The position numbers were made by a program, and so were the translations under genes. A stretch of DNA of 64,000 bases from Salvia splendens (lineage: Eukaryota; Streptophyta; Magnoliopsida; Lamiales; Lamiaceae). Numbering within the stretch: the first letter of the stretch is position 1; each line of letters opens with the position of its first letter. Location of the stretch: the NCBI RefSeq assembly GCF_004379255.2, contig NC_056038.1, forward strand, positions 7,230,729 to 7,294,728, written 5' to 3'. Below the pieces are notes generated by a model. The model searched no databases, was not told the origin of the DNA, and was given only the letters and a program-made list of their open reading frames with translations. Of the stretch, positions 1-12,900 are shown piece after piece.

Positions 1-1636
1 AGGAAGGAAGCAGAGCCTTCCGCAGAAGTCAAAACCCCAGGAGACAATAAGAGGAAGGGAGATGAAAAAAATGAACGAAAAAAAGGTCATTCCCATCCGT
101 TTACTAATGAAAAGCTAAATTCACGTCGCCATGACAGAGAAAAAGACCTTATCAAAGAAATTGATGATGAAGCTGAGAAAGAACTAGGTGGATTGATTTT
201 TATGTGCAACTCCAAAACCAAACCAGATTGTTTCAAATACCAAATAATGGGTGTGCCAGCACACAAGAAAGAGGTTGTTATGAGCATCAAGCCTGGTCTT
301 AAATTTTTCCTTTATGATTATGATCTCAAGCTCATGTATGGGGTCTTTGAAGCATCATCTGCCGGTGGAATGAAACTTGAGCCAGAAGCTTTTAATGGGG
401 CTTTCCCAGCTCAGGTCAGCCATGCTCTTATAGATTTACCTTTTTCCACCCTCATAATTTGCATTGTGTTATCTGATTTATTGTGTTTTTTCTTCTGCAG
501 GTTCGTTTCATTGTTCACAAAGCATGCCTTCCACTACCCGAGAGTGTGTTTAAGAAAGCAATCAGAGACAGCTATGATGAAAAGAAACGCAAGTTCCAAA
601 CAGAGTTGACAGTAATGCAAGTACGATTAATAGATTGTTATCCCGAATATATTACTGAGATTCTTTATTTCCAGAAAGACTTTGGAACACTAACTTCTTC
701 CGTCTTTCTCTGCAGGTGAAAAATCTGATAGGCGCGTTCTATCCCGCCCCCTTGCTGCATCCAAATGGAAAATCCATGGTCCAAGAACCACCTTTTTACT
801 CAAATTCACCAGCAACTTCATTTAATGAGGATTACCGGAGGCAAAGACATTTGATTAAGTGTAGCAACTCTGATATACAAGGAACGTCTACCCCCTTTCA
901 TCATGAGAAAGAATTATCCGGCAACCATGTAATTCATAGCCCAGTTCCAGTACGGGATCCACTTTTTCTTTCTGAGCAAGAATACAGAAGTAACGGGCTT
1001 CGACAAGGCAGGCATCACCTGCCATCAGCTACAGGCGATGATATCAGCAATTTGTCAGGGACTAAAAAGCTTGATCTTGAACTAAATCATCTACTTAGGA
1101 TTCCTGTTTCCACGAGTATAGTAGATTCAGCTGTGCAGCAAAGAGAAGTTAATCAACCTGATTCTCTCTACCTTAGTGAAAAGGAGTACCGCATACATGG
1201 CCTCCGGTTACCCCAGCCTCCTGTAGTGCCAAATGTGGCATCTCCCATGATGACAGAGCCTCGCAATGATTCATGTGACCCGTATGATGAGGCCACCACC
1301 TCATTGGTAAATCGATATCTGTCTATGCCGATGGCAACAGCAGTTCCAGCAGAACCATATCCCCTGGTTGGTAGGGAGCGTTATTTCGGTGATCTGAACC
1401 ACACTAACCAAATGCTAAGCCATCCACCCAGGACATTCCATGATGGACATAGAGCTTTACCCCATAATTTTCAAGAGCAATCAGTATTCAACCAAAGGTC
1501 ATATTCACTGAATGCTTCTTGCGAACCATCAGAGCAGAGTCGGGGAGTCGGTCTCCACCATGAAGCTGATCTAATGTCTGCACCAGTCTCCCACCGCTAT
1601 TCCTTTGCAGGACCTTCTCTACCACAGCGCAGATAA
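1..1636 (+). CDS. DCD-domain (development and cell death) protein, 3' part
   Basis: The 5' end lies outside the window; the first visible exon is open from base 1. Visible exons are <1-414, 501-620 and 716-1636, all phase 0 with GT-AG borders. The first exon begins with a charged Lys/Glu/Arg-rich stretch and enters the DCD domain at [16 protein letters not shown], followed by [23 protein letters not shown] and CLPLPESVF, all family hallmarks. The last exon is mostly disordered but carries two copies of a short motif, [15 protein letters not shown] and [15 protein letters not shown], which recur in plant DCD proteins. DCD proteins are plant-specific and linked to stress, development and programmed cell death; their biochemical activity is unclear. 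The charged linker before the domain is compatible with several DCD subgroups, so I assign no symbol. The family call is firm; the full length is unknown. Confidence 0.93.
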
Positions 1637-2008
1637 GATTAATTTACTCTCTTGGATACTTGTTATCCATTCACAAGTCTTTTGCTGCGAGTATCAGTGT
1701 CTTCTGGAATTCATCGGAGAAGCATCGATGATCTGCTGCGACTTTGTTGCATGTTATTAGCTATCTTTCCTTCATTGACAGTCAAATCCTGTGTTGTTTA
1801 AGCTTATATATTGACGTATTCTTATCACTTGATATTGTGCATAAACATATATGCATGCCATGGAGTTGAGCCACCAGTTTTCACCTCACTTCTTATTTTT
1901 TGCATGTACAGATATATTGTTCTAGTTTTAGAATTAGACAATAACTACTTGTAATGTAACTGAGGTGTAGGCGTTTCTTGACTGAAATAAATTCATATCT
2001 ATTGTTCT

Positions 2009-2010
<2 letters not shown>
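1637..2010 (+). other. 3' UTR and flank of the DCD gene
   Basis: AT-rich, non-coding sequence directly after the DCD stop codon, with several stops in each frame and T-rich, polyadenylation-like stretches. I see no separate gene. The exact cleavage site cannot be set from sequence alone. Confidence 0.5.

Positions 2011-2049
<39 letters not shown>
2011..2049. repeat. (AAT)n microsatellite
   Basis: About 13 uninterrupted AAT units. It lies immediately beside the mitochondrial-carrier relic that starts at 2059, so slippage or repair at this tract may mark the breakpoint of that duplication (inference). Confidence 0.95.
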
Positions 2050-2058
2050 CCACGCCCC

Positions 2059-2125
2059 CAAACAACAATCGCCTTCATCCTCTGCGAGCAGCTACGAGAA
2101 CTCGTGGGACTCAAGGCACCTATAA
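2059..2125 (+). pseudogene. Relic of a mitochondrial carrier last exon
   Basis: Translating from 2059 gives QTTIAFILCEQLRELVGLKA. This matches the C-terminus of the intact carrier downstream (QTTITFIVCEQLRGLAGLNA, last exon 6715-6811) at 15 of 20 residues; by hand count the DNA is about 78% identical over 60 bases. No acceptor site, no upstream carrier exons and no conserved stop position are visible nearby. I read it as the remaining scrap of a decayed tandem copy. The region to about 2160 also reads open on the opposite strand, but that is a shadow. Confidence 0.75.
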
Positions 2126-3008
2126 ACCACGCCTGCATACCTGATCTCTCTTAGCTGCAGCATTGGCTCCATGGTTTTGTCATCATATACTCTATAATAA
2201 ACCTTCATATGAGTTTGTGTATCTCATTTGTTGTTGATTAGTTTTAATCCCATACATTTCCTTGAGTAAATTTAATTTAAAGCAACAAGTGCAGTCTCAA
2301 AACTAATTATTTGCAATGTTATTGTAAAGTGTAAACCACGTTTAATAACTGGCAAACTGCCATTCAATTTAGATCGGTTCCACGTTATAAATCAGCCTAG
2401 CCTAGTTAGATCAACGGTATGTTCTTAGCCTTCAACATAATGTTTATTTTAGATAATCAGTTATTTGTCATCCAATTAGAGTAATACACAAAACAAGTAT
2501 ATTGTGTCACTTTATAAAACGAGCTTGTTTGGTCTTCCATCATTGCAACTTCTCATTTCGTCACAAAATCTTGGATTTCTCACGACCTTTGAATAGCAGA
2601 AAAGAAGTTCTCATTTGATTTGTTTTTTGTATATAGCAACAGCTTCAACATTTTTCATTTTATAATCTTCATTTGGACTTGTTTATTTCAATTTATAGCC
2701 TCAAATTTAAATAAATTTACAATTGTAGTCAATTAAACACAATTTAGCATCAAACTTGAGAAAAAATAATTGAGAATGTGGAAAATACGTCGGATTTTGT
2801 CTGTGAAAAGTAAAAAATCATACTCATTCATCTCGGACCTCAGTCATACTTTTGGTGATGTTTTTTTAAGCTGCCATAGTTGAATTTATTTTCAAAGTTT
2901 AAGCTGTATTAAAAATAAATCAAAGTTGGGCTATAAATTGTAAAAAATGCACAAAGTAGATAAAGTCGAAAATCTGGTTATATACAAAAGGAAACTTTTC
3001 AATGATTT

Positions 3009-3305
3009 TGATTTTTTCATAAATTTTAAACTTGACATATAATATTACGAACTTAAATAGTTGTTCGATTTTTTCCACTAGCGATTAAATCCAACTACAA
3101 TTTATTTGTTACTACATCACATAAGATATGGTTATCACCGAAAAATGATAGTGTGATTACAAAGTTTCTACAAACCATATACTGATATATGGTTATCCAT
3201 CTCATTTAAATGTGGTTGAATTTTGTCGTCAGTGGAAAATATTGAACAACTATTTAAGTTTGTGATATTTTATGCTATATTCAAAGTTTGTGAGAAGAAA
3301 TCAAT
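3009..3305. repeat. Foldback MITE-like inverted repeat
   Basis: The arm 3009-3095 is complementary to about 3215-3305: both read as a block containing ACTTAAATAGTTGTTC and TTTTCCACT when oriented the same way. The loop of about 120 bases carries two near copies of ATATGGTTATC. There is no coding capacity. I could not define a target-site duplication, so the superfamily is left open. Confidence 0.7.
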
Positions 3306-3471
3306 TTTAAAAAAAGATTGTGATATCAGACGCACCTCTATTGAAATTTCAGTGCTAAACTATTTTATGACATCTCCATAACATTTCTTGCGTGTCTGAA
3401 ATATATTTTATGCACTCCTACTTCAGACATGTCCAAAACATACTCACATGAATGTCGGCTTGTCACATCAA

Positions 3472-3801
3472 TTATTTTTTACCATCGAAGTATTTTGATT
3501 GGGACTGTATGAATTTTGAAAATATTGGAATTTTTTTCGAAATTAGTAGAATAAAAGAATATATTCCTATATAATGGAGTAGTATTGAACTCGTTGCGAA
3601 AACGTGAGAAATATTATGTATATAAAAAGTTCCAACAATAAAACTTCGCCCGTCAAAAAGGACTCGATGCAACTTCAATAATTTCGTCTGCAAAAAGATT
3701 GAACCGCCCAAATTGGCAATGTCGAGCTCTTCGTCCTCCCCTGGTAAATCTGCGTTAATATTTTCGAAAATTTGATTGAAAGTCATCTGTGGAAGTTGCA
3801 A
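3472..3801 (-). other. Unassigned open reading frame, possible gene fragment
   Basis: A 109-codon open frame starting MQLPQMTFNQIFENINADLP. The first 60 residues or so look protein-like (acidic patch, then a balanced hydrophobic and basic segment), while the C-terminal half is low-complexity Ile/Phe/Ser/Tyr typical of AT-rich non-coding DNA. It runs divergently from the carrier gene, whose start lies about 160 bases away. I do not recognise the family. It may be a chance frame or the 5' exon or relic of a divergent gene; no downstream exon was identified. Confidence 0.25.
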
Positions 3802-3963
3802 TTCCTATTGTTAATTGTTTTATGCAAATGGTTCATAATGTTGGGCCACATTATTTATCGGCTTGTTTCTGTTGATTTTTCGAAGATATAATGATGGTTT
3901 TGTTTATTTGCTTTGGTCGCTGAGGTTGTTTTGAGTTAATTTCTCAAGTGTAGATTATATGTG

Positions 3964-6811
3964 ATGAATGTAGGATCAATGAAAGCAAAATGGGGAGTAT
4001 CCTCATCCGATGTGGTTTATCATTTCGGCACCAGTGGAATGTCTGTTGCTACTGCAACCGTAACTACTCATCCTTTAGGTTATTTCTTTCTCTATTTCTT
4101 CTTCTTAATATGTATGCTAAATCTTTGCGGATGATATCTGCCTCCTGTTATTTTTCACATAAAGAGAAGAATTGTCGAGAATTGGTTTACAATCGGTTTA
4201 ATGTCTCCTAGCTTATGTGAGTGTTTGTGATAAGTGTAACTACGTGCTTTTGATGAGTAGGTTGATAATCTGATTCTTTACTCACAGCATTTAAGCAGTC
4301 ACTGCAATTTTGATATGGATGTCAGTTGCTTCAATTTAAGGCAGATTCTTAGATGAGATTCGTGAATTACCAAAGCCAATTGATAGCTCTTGTGTATAGA
4401 ACTGTAGATTGGTCCTAAATCGATATTTGATTGGCCGTCAATTAGCTTGTCAAGTCTAAATTGTTGTTTTCCCTTTTTTTTAAAAAAATTATTTGTATCT
4501 TTTGGGGAATAAGTGATTTGGTGTATGTTGTATGTTGGAATACAGATGTTCTCAAGGTCAGGCTGCAAATGCAACTAGTCGGCCAAAGAGGTCCGTTGAC
4601 TGGCATGGTATGCATCCATACTTGATTTTCTTTTTAATAGAAGGCGCTTCTTAGTTAGTTATACCAGTGCTGATGAAGGATTTGAGGATAATCTTTTCTC
4701 TTTCATGGTTTGGCGTAGGGACAAATTTCTATGCAAGCAGTCAAAAGTGAAGGACTCAGGGCCTTGTATCTGGGATTGACACCTGCTTTAATGAGGTCAG
4801 TTCTTTATGGAGGTCTCCGTTTAGGCTTATACGAACCTTCAAAATATGTGTGTGAATTGGCTTTTGAGTCCCACAATGTCTTGATGAAGATTGCATCTGG
4901 AGCATTCTCTGGTGCTGTTGCAACAGCACTTACCAATCCAGTGGAAGTGTTGAAGGTACTGGGCATAATGGATCTCCAACTCCCTCTAGAAAATTCCAGC
5001 TAACTCTCTTTGTTCTTAGGTACGGTTGCAGATGAGAGGAACAAACACTCGTGGGCCAATCCAGGAACTGCAAAAAATTGCTTCAGAAGAGGGCATTGCA
5101 GCCCTATGGAAGGGGCTTGGTCCTGCAATGACCAGAGCTGCTGCATTGACTGCATCACAGCTGGCAACGTATGATGAATCCAAGCAGGTGAACCACCCTT
5201 TGTCGTGATAATACTAATCTTTCATTGTTATAGTTTATTCTCTTGCTTAGAGGCAATCTCTCACATTTTAATTTTGTCATCCCGCTTTTCAGATGTTGAT
5301 GAAATGGACTTCTCTTCAGGAAGGATTTTATCTGCATCTCACGTAACTTGACTTCCCTTTGTACATTTTAATAGTTTGTGCTTCTTTTACTCTACTGTGG
5401 AACTTGGAAGCTTCCTTAGCTGGGTTAGGCAGTGGATGGTCTTGAACTAACGTATGATCTTAATTGAAGTGTGAGATATGCTGAAAATATATTCCGTTCT
5501 ATCTAGTAAGTCATTGCTACTCCAGACTTCTTGCTTTCTGGACTGATTGACACATACGTATTGATACTAGTACACATGGGGAGAAGACTATAAGTTTGAA
5601 ATGCTTAAGAAACTGCTAGAACCTTCAAGGAATATGGTGCCCTGTTATCCATATTTAATTGTCCACCTTATGTAATGAATAAGGATAATTTCTTTGTGTT
5701 TCTTCATTTCTTGCTTACGTGATTTGCAATCAAATCTCTTTACATGAAAATTGCAAATTTCCGCCTGAAATAAGCTAGGTATCACAATTTTTGCATCAAT
5801 TAAATAAGTAGTTGTGTAGAATAATGGACATGTATAATAAAGTAACAAAGAAGCATGAATAAGTTGATTTAGCTTGGAGTTGAAAAGCTTGATGAAATGC
5901 CTTAAGTTGCATGGTTAGTTGTAGGTTAGTCATACCTAAATGTAGAAAAAATTCAATTGATATTGAGGTAGAAAAAACTAGTGATTTGGCTGTGATTTAC
6001 TATTTAACTTACGGGAGTCGCGTATGCTTCAATTCTAAAGCAAAAAGGTTAATCATGTGTTGTATGAGTATAAATCTTTTTTCTGTTTCTTAATTCTAAT
6101 TCTGTAACTTGTCAATTAATATAGTGCAAGTACTATAGCTGGCACTGTGAGCACCATCATGACTGCACCGATTGATATGGTTAAAACAAGACTTATGCTG
6201 CAACGACAATCTCAAAGTGCTGGAAGCTATAAAAATGGCCTCCACTGTGCCTACCAGGTTGTTGGCTTATTCCTTGCTTCTCATTTAGCCTAAAATTGAG
6301 TACATTTAGGGTTACCTTGTTCTTTAAGTAATTGCCACTCTTAATCATTCAGCTTTGAGCACCTATTCCAAATGATTCGATAGTCGTCCTTTTGTTTGAA
6401 CCTGCTGCCTAGATGCATAATGAGAAGTCTGATAAGAAAGCTGTGTTTATGATTTGGAACAAGTTGCATTTCTTGTCAAAAAAATTGTTAATGCTTGCAT
6501 GTGATCGTATTTCTTGCATGTAACACAAAAGTAAAGGGGTTTTTAAAGCCATTATACTCATCCGATATCCGTTTTTTGTGTACGGTTCCAGGTTCTGCAA
6601 ACAGAAGGTCCTCGTGGTCTTTACAAAGGGTGAGCACCGCTCGTTGTTAATTTCACAAGCATTACTCTGGAACTGGTTGATTACCTAACTAACCATCCAT
6701 CGGAAATCAACTAGGGGCTTCGCGATGTTTGCAAGACTGGGCCAGCAAACAACCATTACCTTCATAGTCTGCGAGCAGCTGCGCGGACTTGCAGGACTCA
6801 ATGCGCTCTGA
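3964..6811 (+). CDS. Mitochondrial carrier (SLC25), UCP/dicarboxylate-like
   Basis: Eight exons: 3964-4078, 4546-4607, 4719-4955, 5020-5187, 5293-5342, 6125-6257, 6592-6629, 6715-6811, all GT-AG with compatible phases. Two in-frame ATGs occur, 3964 and 3979; from 3979 the product is 294 aa, the usual carrier length, and begins MKAKWGVSSSDVVYHFGTSG. All three repeat signatures are intact: HPLDVLKVR near residue 31, NPVEVLKVR near 127 and APIDMVKTR near 220, each starting one of the three two-helix modules of an inner-membrane exchanger. The closest group I recall is the plant carrier annotated ucpB-like (Arabidopsis At4g03115). Its substrate is not established, and the sequence alone does not distinguish dicarboxylate exchange from uncoupling. 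Its neighbour BRN is also its neighbour in Arabidopsis. The only oddity is a relic of its last exon about 1.9 kb upstream. Confidence 0.95.
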
Positions 6812-9800
6812 CTCGTTCTTGGATTTACACATGATTCAATAACTGAAGATGGATAGACATTTTTGAGGTATAAGTCACCCCAACCTGTGTTTGGAATTGG
6901 TATATTGTTTTATAAAATGTGATAAATCTGTCCTTGATTGGTGCTACTTGTAGTTAGGGGGACAGTCTGTATATGGGGTATTATCTGATTGTGGGGCCAT
7001 TTTTAGGCGTGTTGTTGTATTCATTGTAACGATGGTGAAAATGACTATTTTTCGAGGTAAAAATGATAAAATGGTGTTTGTTTCTCCCTCTCTCACCTGA
7101 ACATCAACATTTTTACAGCTCAAGTTGAACTGTCTCTACATTAAATTGCACTTCCACTTAGGTTCTGTTTTTTATGTGATAGAAGTCGATAGTACTCCGT
7201 ATTAATCAGCAAACAAAATATGAGATCTTAAAAACATCAGTGTCGTAATTTAAAAACAAATTGCATAAGTTGGTTGATTTGTGTGTGAAAAAAAATGGAA
7301 GTGGACAGTGGATAAAGTGGAATTTAACGTTAAATATTGCCAAGTAATAAGAATAGAGACAATATAATGTCGGATGGCCTGGAAATTGCTGCATTTTGTT
7401 ATTTTCTTTATTGGCGGAGACTTGGCGGGACAGTTGGCAACATTTATATTCGCCCTCTTTTTCTTCGTCTAATTACTGCTTTGCCACTCTCTCTCTCTCT
7501 ATCCTTTTCCACTCTACTTTTGTCCTCATTTATGCTTGTCCTATTCCCCTATTTTTACCTTATTAATTTATTGGTCAACATTCAACAACACATAGCACGA
7601 TCCAATAATACATTTATTTGAATTGAGAGGTCTCGGATTTAAAACTTAAATAATTGGGCTGTTTGAATTTTTTTGTCTTCCAAGTATCATTTCATAGAGA
7701 TTATCTAGATCCACAAGTCATTTTACTTAATACTTACTCCGTATTAAGTATCCACAATAGGTGAGCCGCGCCGCCCTATTACAAACCGTCGAAGTGCCGC
7801 GGCGGGAGTGGAAGAGCCGAATACCCGGAGGACACTTAGGGCGCCCGGTTGCGCCGCGGCGGCCTATTGCCACACCGCGAGACCGCTGCGGCGCTTAATT
7901 TATTTCTATAAATACAACATCTTCCTCATTTTTTACCTGTGTAATTTTCGTTGTATAATTTTTCAAAATTTTTAATACAACGAAGATTTGGTTCAATTTT
8001 CTTTAATGAATTATGTTTTATTTCTTTATTTTTGTCGAATTAATTTTATTCTACCTCAATTAAAATATATCAACAATTGATAAAATGTGTTTTTGTGGCT
8101 GAGGCGTGGCTGGACAAGTTTTTTTTGGCTGAGGCATGATGGTGATGAATAAGCGGACAAGTTTTTTTGTAGTTGTGATGTGATTGTGCCACCATTGTGG
8201 ATACTCTTATTGTTCAATTTAAAAATATCTCAGCTAAATAAAGGCTACTATATTCGATGCTAAAATTTGACCAAAATATTTTTTAACATCTAAATATCTT
8301 GTTATATTTTACATAATCAAACAAGCAGTAGCTGATATTTAGTGAAAGTGTTGGCGCCTAAAGTTGTGGTGTTTTTATTATAGGACATGATTAATTGATT
8401 TTGACACAATGTCATATTCCAATGTCTCCCTATTGAAATGACTGCATTCTCATTTTTTAACTTTTAAGCAACTCACAAAAATAGCGTTGAACCTTCTTAT
8501 TCATTTCATCCTAATTGGCTAAACTTTATTTGATTGCGACGCTAAAATGATGATGTTCAATATATAGTTTGAACATAAAAAAAAGACTCACACGTCACTT
8601 CTTTCACTTAATTGTAACCTTTTTAACTCATCCATCAACTTATCAACCTAAGATCGTTTAACCCCATTTATATTCTCCAATATAGTATACGGAGTAACAT
8701 TTACTATTTCAAAATCAATTTAACATTGAAGGATATGAAAAAGTAAAATAAGAAATAACGTACATACAATTCGGAAGACGCATTGGATTCAAAGGTTATC
8801 ATTCTCATAGCATTCAAGTTCAGAGTAAGAATATAGTAGAAATTTTAGAGATATCTAAGGAGAGTATATTTAAACTTATTACTACTATGATTTAAATGCA
8901 TATTCACTAACTTCTCTCCATATTAGATCCAATTTGTAAATAATTTCTTATGACTTTTTTTTTAGAAAAGGTAATTTATCGTTAAAAAACAGAAGGATAA
9001 CACGTACTCTATTATATGTCCATGAATCTCAAACTAACTTTCATTCCTAAAATGATTTTACATAGATGGGTTGACATCTTCCAAATAAGTAGAATAGAAG
9101 AAGATGCCAAAAAAGGACATAAATAGATTGTGTTTGGTTACACAATTATATTTGTCCCATAAACAACATGATTTTCTTTTTAGATTGTCATACTAAAAGT
9201 TATTTATCTCATAAATAATATCTTTATGTTTTCATAGATTATTTTACTAAAAATAATATATTCGTTATAATATAAATACTATTTTTTCCTCTTGCTTCTT
9301 TTATATCTATTTAACCCACAAAACATCATTATACTATAAAATAATGTAACTGAAAAGCAAATGTGTCACATTTAGCAGTATGACCGATAAAGTATAAATA
9401 GAGATAAAGAAAAATTATGTGTAAAGTATAACTACCCTTACTATTAATATTTACGTATTTAGAACGACTATGAATTTAATTCAACTATAATTAGTCGAAA
9501 TTTATTACTGTCAATTTCGCATAGAATTTGTCTATAAATTAAACCAATGCGGTAGGAATTTCAAATTCCAACTCACCAATCCTAATCCTAATCCACCAAA
9601 CAAACGTCGAGGGGCATTTATGTCATTATGCTAGATCTCCATTTTAATTTACAACCCACCCTCTTCAACCGCTAGAAACCGAAGCGAGTGGCATTACCCC
9701 GTAATTAACACTCAAAACCGAGGGCAATATCGCTCCATTCAATTAATAATAAGTAAAATCCACGGAGAAGATCCCAACTTTGCAATCTAGACAATTCCCT

Positions 9801-9985
9801 ACATTTTTTTTTGTTTTTTTTTTAAATTTTTTCACGAGCGAAGACTCGGTGCAGAGCAACAAGAAAAAAAAAAGTATGCACTTGGATCATCATTGAGTAG
9901 TTTCGTCGAGGAGAATTTTTTGTGCTGTTGAGGAGAGAGAGGGAGTCAATTGAGAGAGAGAAAGTCTTCCCGGCGCGGTGTAATA
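6812..9985. other. Intergenic region between carrier and BRN genes
   Basis: About 3.2 kb with no gene. After the carrier 3' UTR come a CT-rich tract near 7490, a PIF/Harbinger-type MITE (7747-8206) and AT-rich sequence. The last 100 bases before the BRN start are GA-rich (GAGAGAGAG around 9930-9963), like a plant 5' leader. No RNA gene was recognised. Confidence 0.6.
7747..8206. mobile_element. PIF/Harbinger (Tourist-like) MITE
   Basis: The ends are AGTATCCACAATAG and, reversed, GAGTATCCACAATGG, flanked on both sides by TTA, the 3-bp target duplication typical of PIF/Harbinger elements. The 460-bp interior starts with a GC-rich block (GCCGCGGCGG repeated) and becomes AT-rich. There is no open frame. 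The terminal motif resembles that of the element at 55300-55582. Confidence 0.75.
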
Positions 9986-12900
9986 ATGGCGGAGGAGGAG
10001 AGCGTGAAGTTGTTCGTAGGTCAAGTGCCGAAGCACATGACGGAATCGCAGCTGCTCGTAATGTTCCAGGAGTTCGCCTTGGTGGACGAAGTCAACATTA
10101 TCAAGGACAAGGCCACGCGCGCTTCTCGAGGTAATTTTTTTCCTGTTGACTTCTCATTGCATGATTTTGTACGAATTGTTGTGTGATGGATCGCAATGTG
10201 TGATTTAGGTATTTTTCCGTTTTGTTTGTTTTTTGATTTTGGGGTTATTCGTGGTGTTGAATCCCCTAATTTGTGGCAGGATGTTGTTTTGTGATATGTC
10301 CGTCGAGAGAGGAAGCGAACAAGGCGATTAGCGAGTGCCATAATAAGAAGACGCTGCCTGGGGTTAGTGTTATTGTCTACTGCCCACCTTGTTTGTCTCT
10401 AAATTGCATAATGTTTTATTCCGGTACTCAATTTCATAGTGGGGAAGTGATTAAGCAGAAGGAAATCTGATTTTAGGAACACCTTCTGCGGCACGAGTTG
10501 TTTTTACTTTGCACCCAGAGTTGAAAGGAGCTTAAAATCGTTCAATCACAAAATTGATCATGCTTATATCATTAATTCTGATACACATGGAATAATGGAA
10601 TGAGAAATGGCTCTTGGCATAATGAAGGGATTACAATTTAATTTTCTGATTATGCATACATTAATTACACTGCTAGATTTAATTAAAGTTATACGCCGTG
10701 TAGTCACTGTTAAAATTAATATTTGTGAATATGCATTCTCTCAATTGGACTGTTTGTGCTTGTGATGATGTTAGTGAAGAGAATCGGTAGAAATTTCAGG
10801 ACTTGTCACAGAAATTCGTATGTGAGTTTGTGCACGCAACAGGTTACTTACCCAGTTCGTCAAGAAGCTTGGGGTTCTATTTTGAGTTTCACATGTAGTC
10901 ATTAATGTTAATTTGCTCTAATCTAATTTCTCTTGACTTCAACTCAGAAGCAAAAAGACGCATACAATGCAGCCTTTGTATGTCATAGCCTTAATTTTGT
11001 TGTCTCCCCTTTTCTTTTCCTATCTCTGACCTCCGATATAAGCCATATGAGGCTTTTTGTGCGGCTGTACCTTGTTCACTTTATACATATAGTTTCACTG
11101 AGTTTGCGTGTCTTGGTAAATTAGTGAAAAAGATGTTGTCTCCCTGTTCTTCTGTTTGGATGTTAATGTTCAACCAAAATTGTACGCTCACTAATGGAAG
11201 CAGGCAGATACGACATGATGTTGAAGAGAATATTTGGCAGGAATATTGAAAAGTAAATGTAGGTCGCAAATTGGCTCAAATGGTTTTACAACTTTATCCC
11301 TCATGCATTGCCGAAGCTGAAAAGGAAAATAAATCCATTAAATTAACCATCATCTCTTGAGTTATTTGCTAATATTATACAGGCAGTGGGGGGCATTGCA
11401 TTTTAAAAGAAAAACTCAATATGATAATTGATAACCATTAAGGTCTCTTTTGGAAGTTGATTTTATTTTGTTAAGTTATTCGAATTTAGTAGTGTATAAT
11501 AACTTCCTAAGCTCTGCTCCCTTTATAGTACTCTATATTCAAGTAAAAAAAAAAAACTTTGCAGTCAACTATGACTTTATATCCCAATTATTAAAAATTA
11601 GAATAGGTACTGGATAGGCATGCCTAACCTTGTGTAAAACTGGATTGGCATGTCTAACCTTGTGTAAATCAACCATTTCTTTCATGCAAGATCTTTACTT
11701 CATATTTGTTGCCATGTGATATTTGTTGTTCGATTTCTTATATAAAACCCACATGTTGTCTGTGTCCATTTCAGGCATCTAGTCCATTGCAAGTGAAGTA
11801 CGCTGATGGAGAGTTGGAAAGGCTAGGTGTAATATAAATTTCAATATCGTATTATATGTTTTTCTTTGACGGGTCTTGCCAATTGTCCAATAGCTATCTT
11901 CCTTTAGTTAGTCCTATGTGTCTTCTCTTTTTCTCCTTATCTTGCTTTTTCTATTTGCATAATTGACTTCACTTTGTTTTTTGGAAAAATGTCAGAGCAC
12001 AAACTCTTTATCGGCATGCTTCCGAAAAATGTTTCTGATGCTGAAGTCTCTGCATTGTTTTCAAATTATGGGACAATAAAAGACTTGCAACTTCTTAGAG
12101 GTTATCAGCAAACCAGCAAAGGTAAGGCCTTTTGTTTTCTTTGCCTTCTGCTTGTTTTTATCCTGTTTTTGCATAACTTTATACTTGTACATAGGATTTC
12201 TTGGATCTGATTAAATTCTGTCAAACATTCTTGTTGCTCTAGGTTGTGCTTTTCTAAAGTTTGAGACAAAAGAGCAAGCGCTCGCAGCTATTGAAGCCCT
12301 CAATGGAAAGCATAAGATTGAGGTGTGGGCCATTTTGGCCGTTACTCTCTGCACTAACGTGCTTGCTTAGTGCGTGAAAGTTATCCATTAAACTACTCTA
12401 TGTGTTTCTTCTCTTATCTTTAAGGTTGCACATCTATTTCAACAGGCCTTTTTCTATAGACATTTGAGTACTGCAGGATCTTAGTTGTATGCATGTTCTT
12501 CTTGCTTTCAGCTCCTGTCACATGTGTTTGTCTATAAGATTATGTTACTCACTGGAAATCTAAACTTACACTTGAGACAATGTCATTTATACTTCCAAAG
12601 AAAACATTCATGAAGATGACTTATTTGTAAGTTTGGAGAGACCAGTGCATGGGTTATTTTCAAAAACCATTGCAGATATTTACATCAAATATATCTAATG
12701 GAAAAAGGAAAGTTTGTATATACCTTCATGAACTACAAATATTTGCAGTTATACCTTTGTGAACTCCAAATATCTATATGTTATTTTGCAAAATGTGTTA
12801 ATTTCAAGTAATCCTTATGACTTAGATCAACTGAGTTGTTTGGTATTAATGGTGTTAGTGTCTGTATAGGGCTCAACTGTTCCATTGGTGGTTAAGTGGG

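Larger units (their letters stand above)
2126..3963. other. Intergenic region before the carrier gene
   Basis: AT-rich DNA without a recognisable host gene on the + strand. It contains a foldback repeat (about 3009-3305) and one unexplained open frame on the - strand (3472-3801), both listed separately. The last 150 bases or so should hold the carrier promoter and 5' UTR, but I see no clear TATA element to commit to. Confidence 0.6.
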
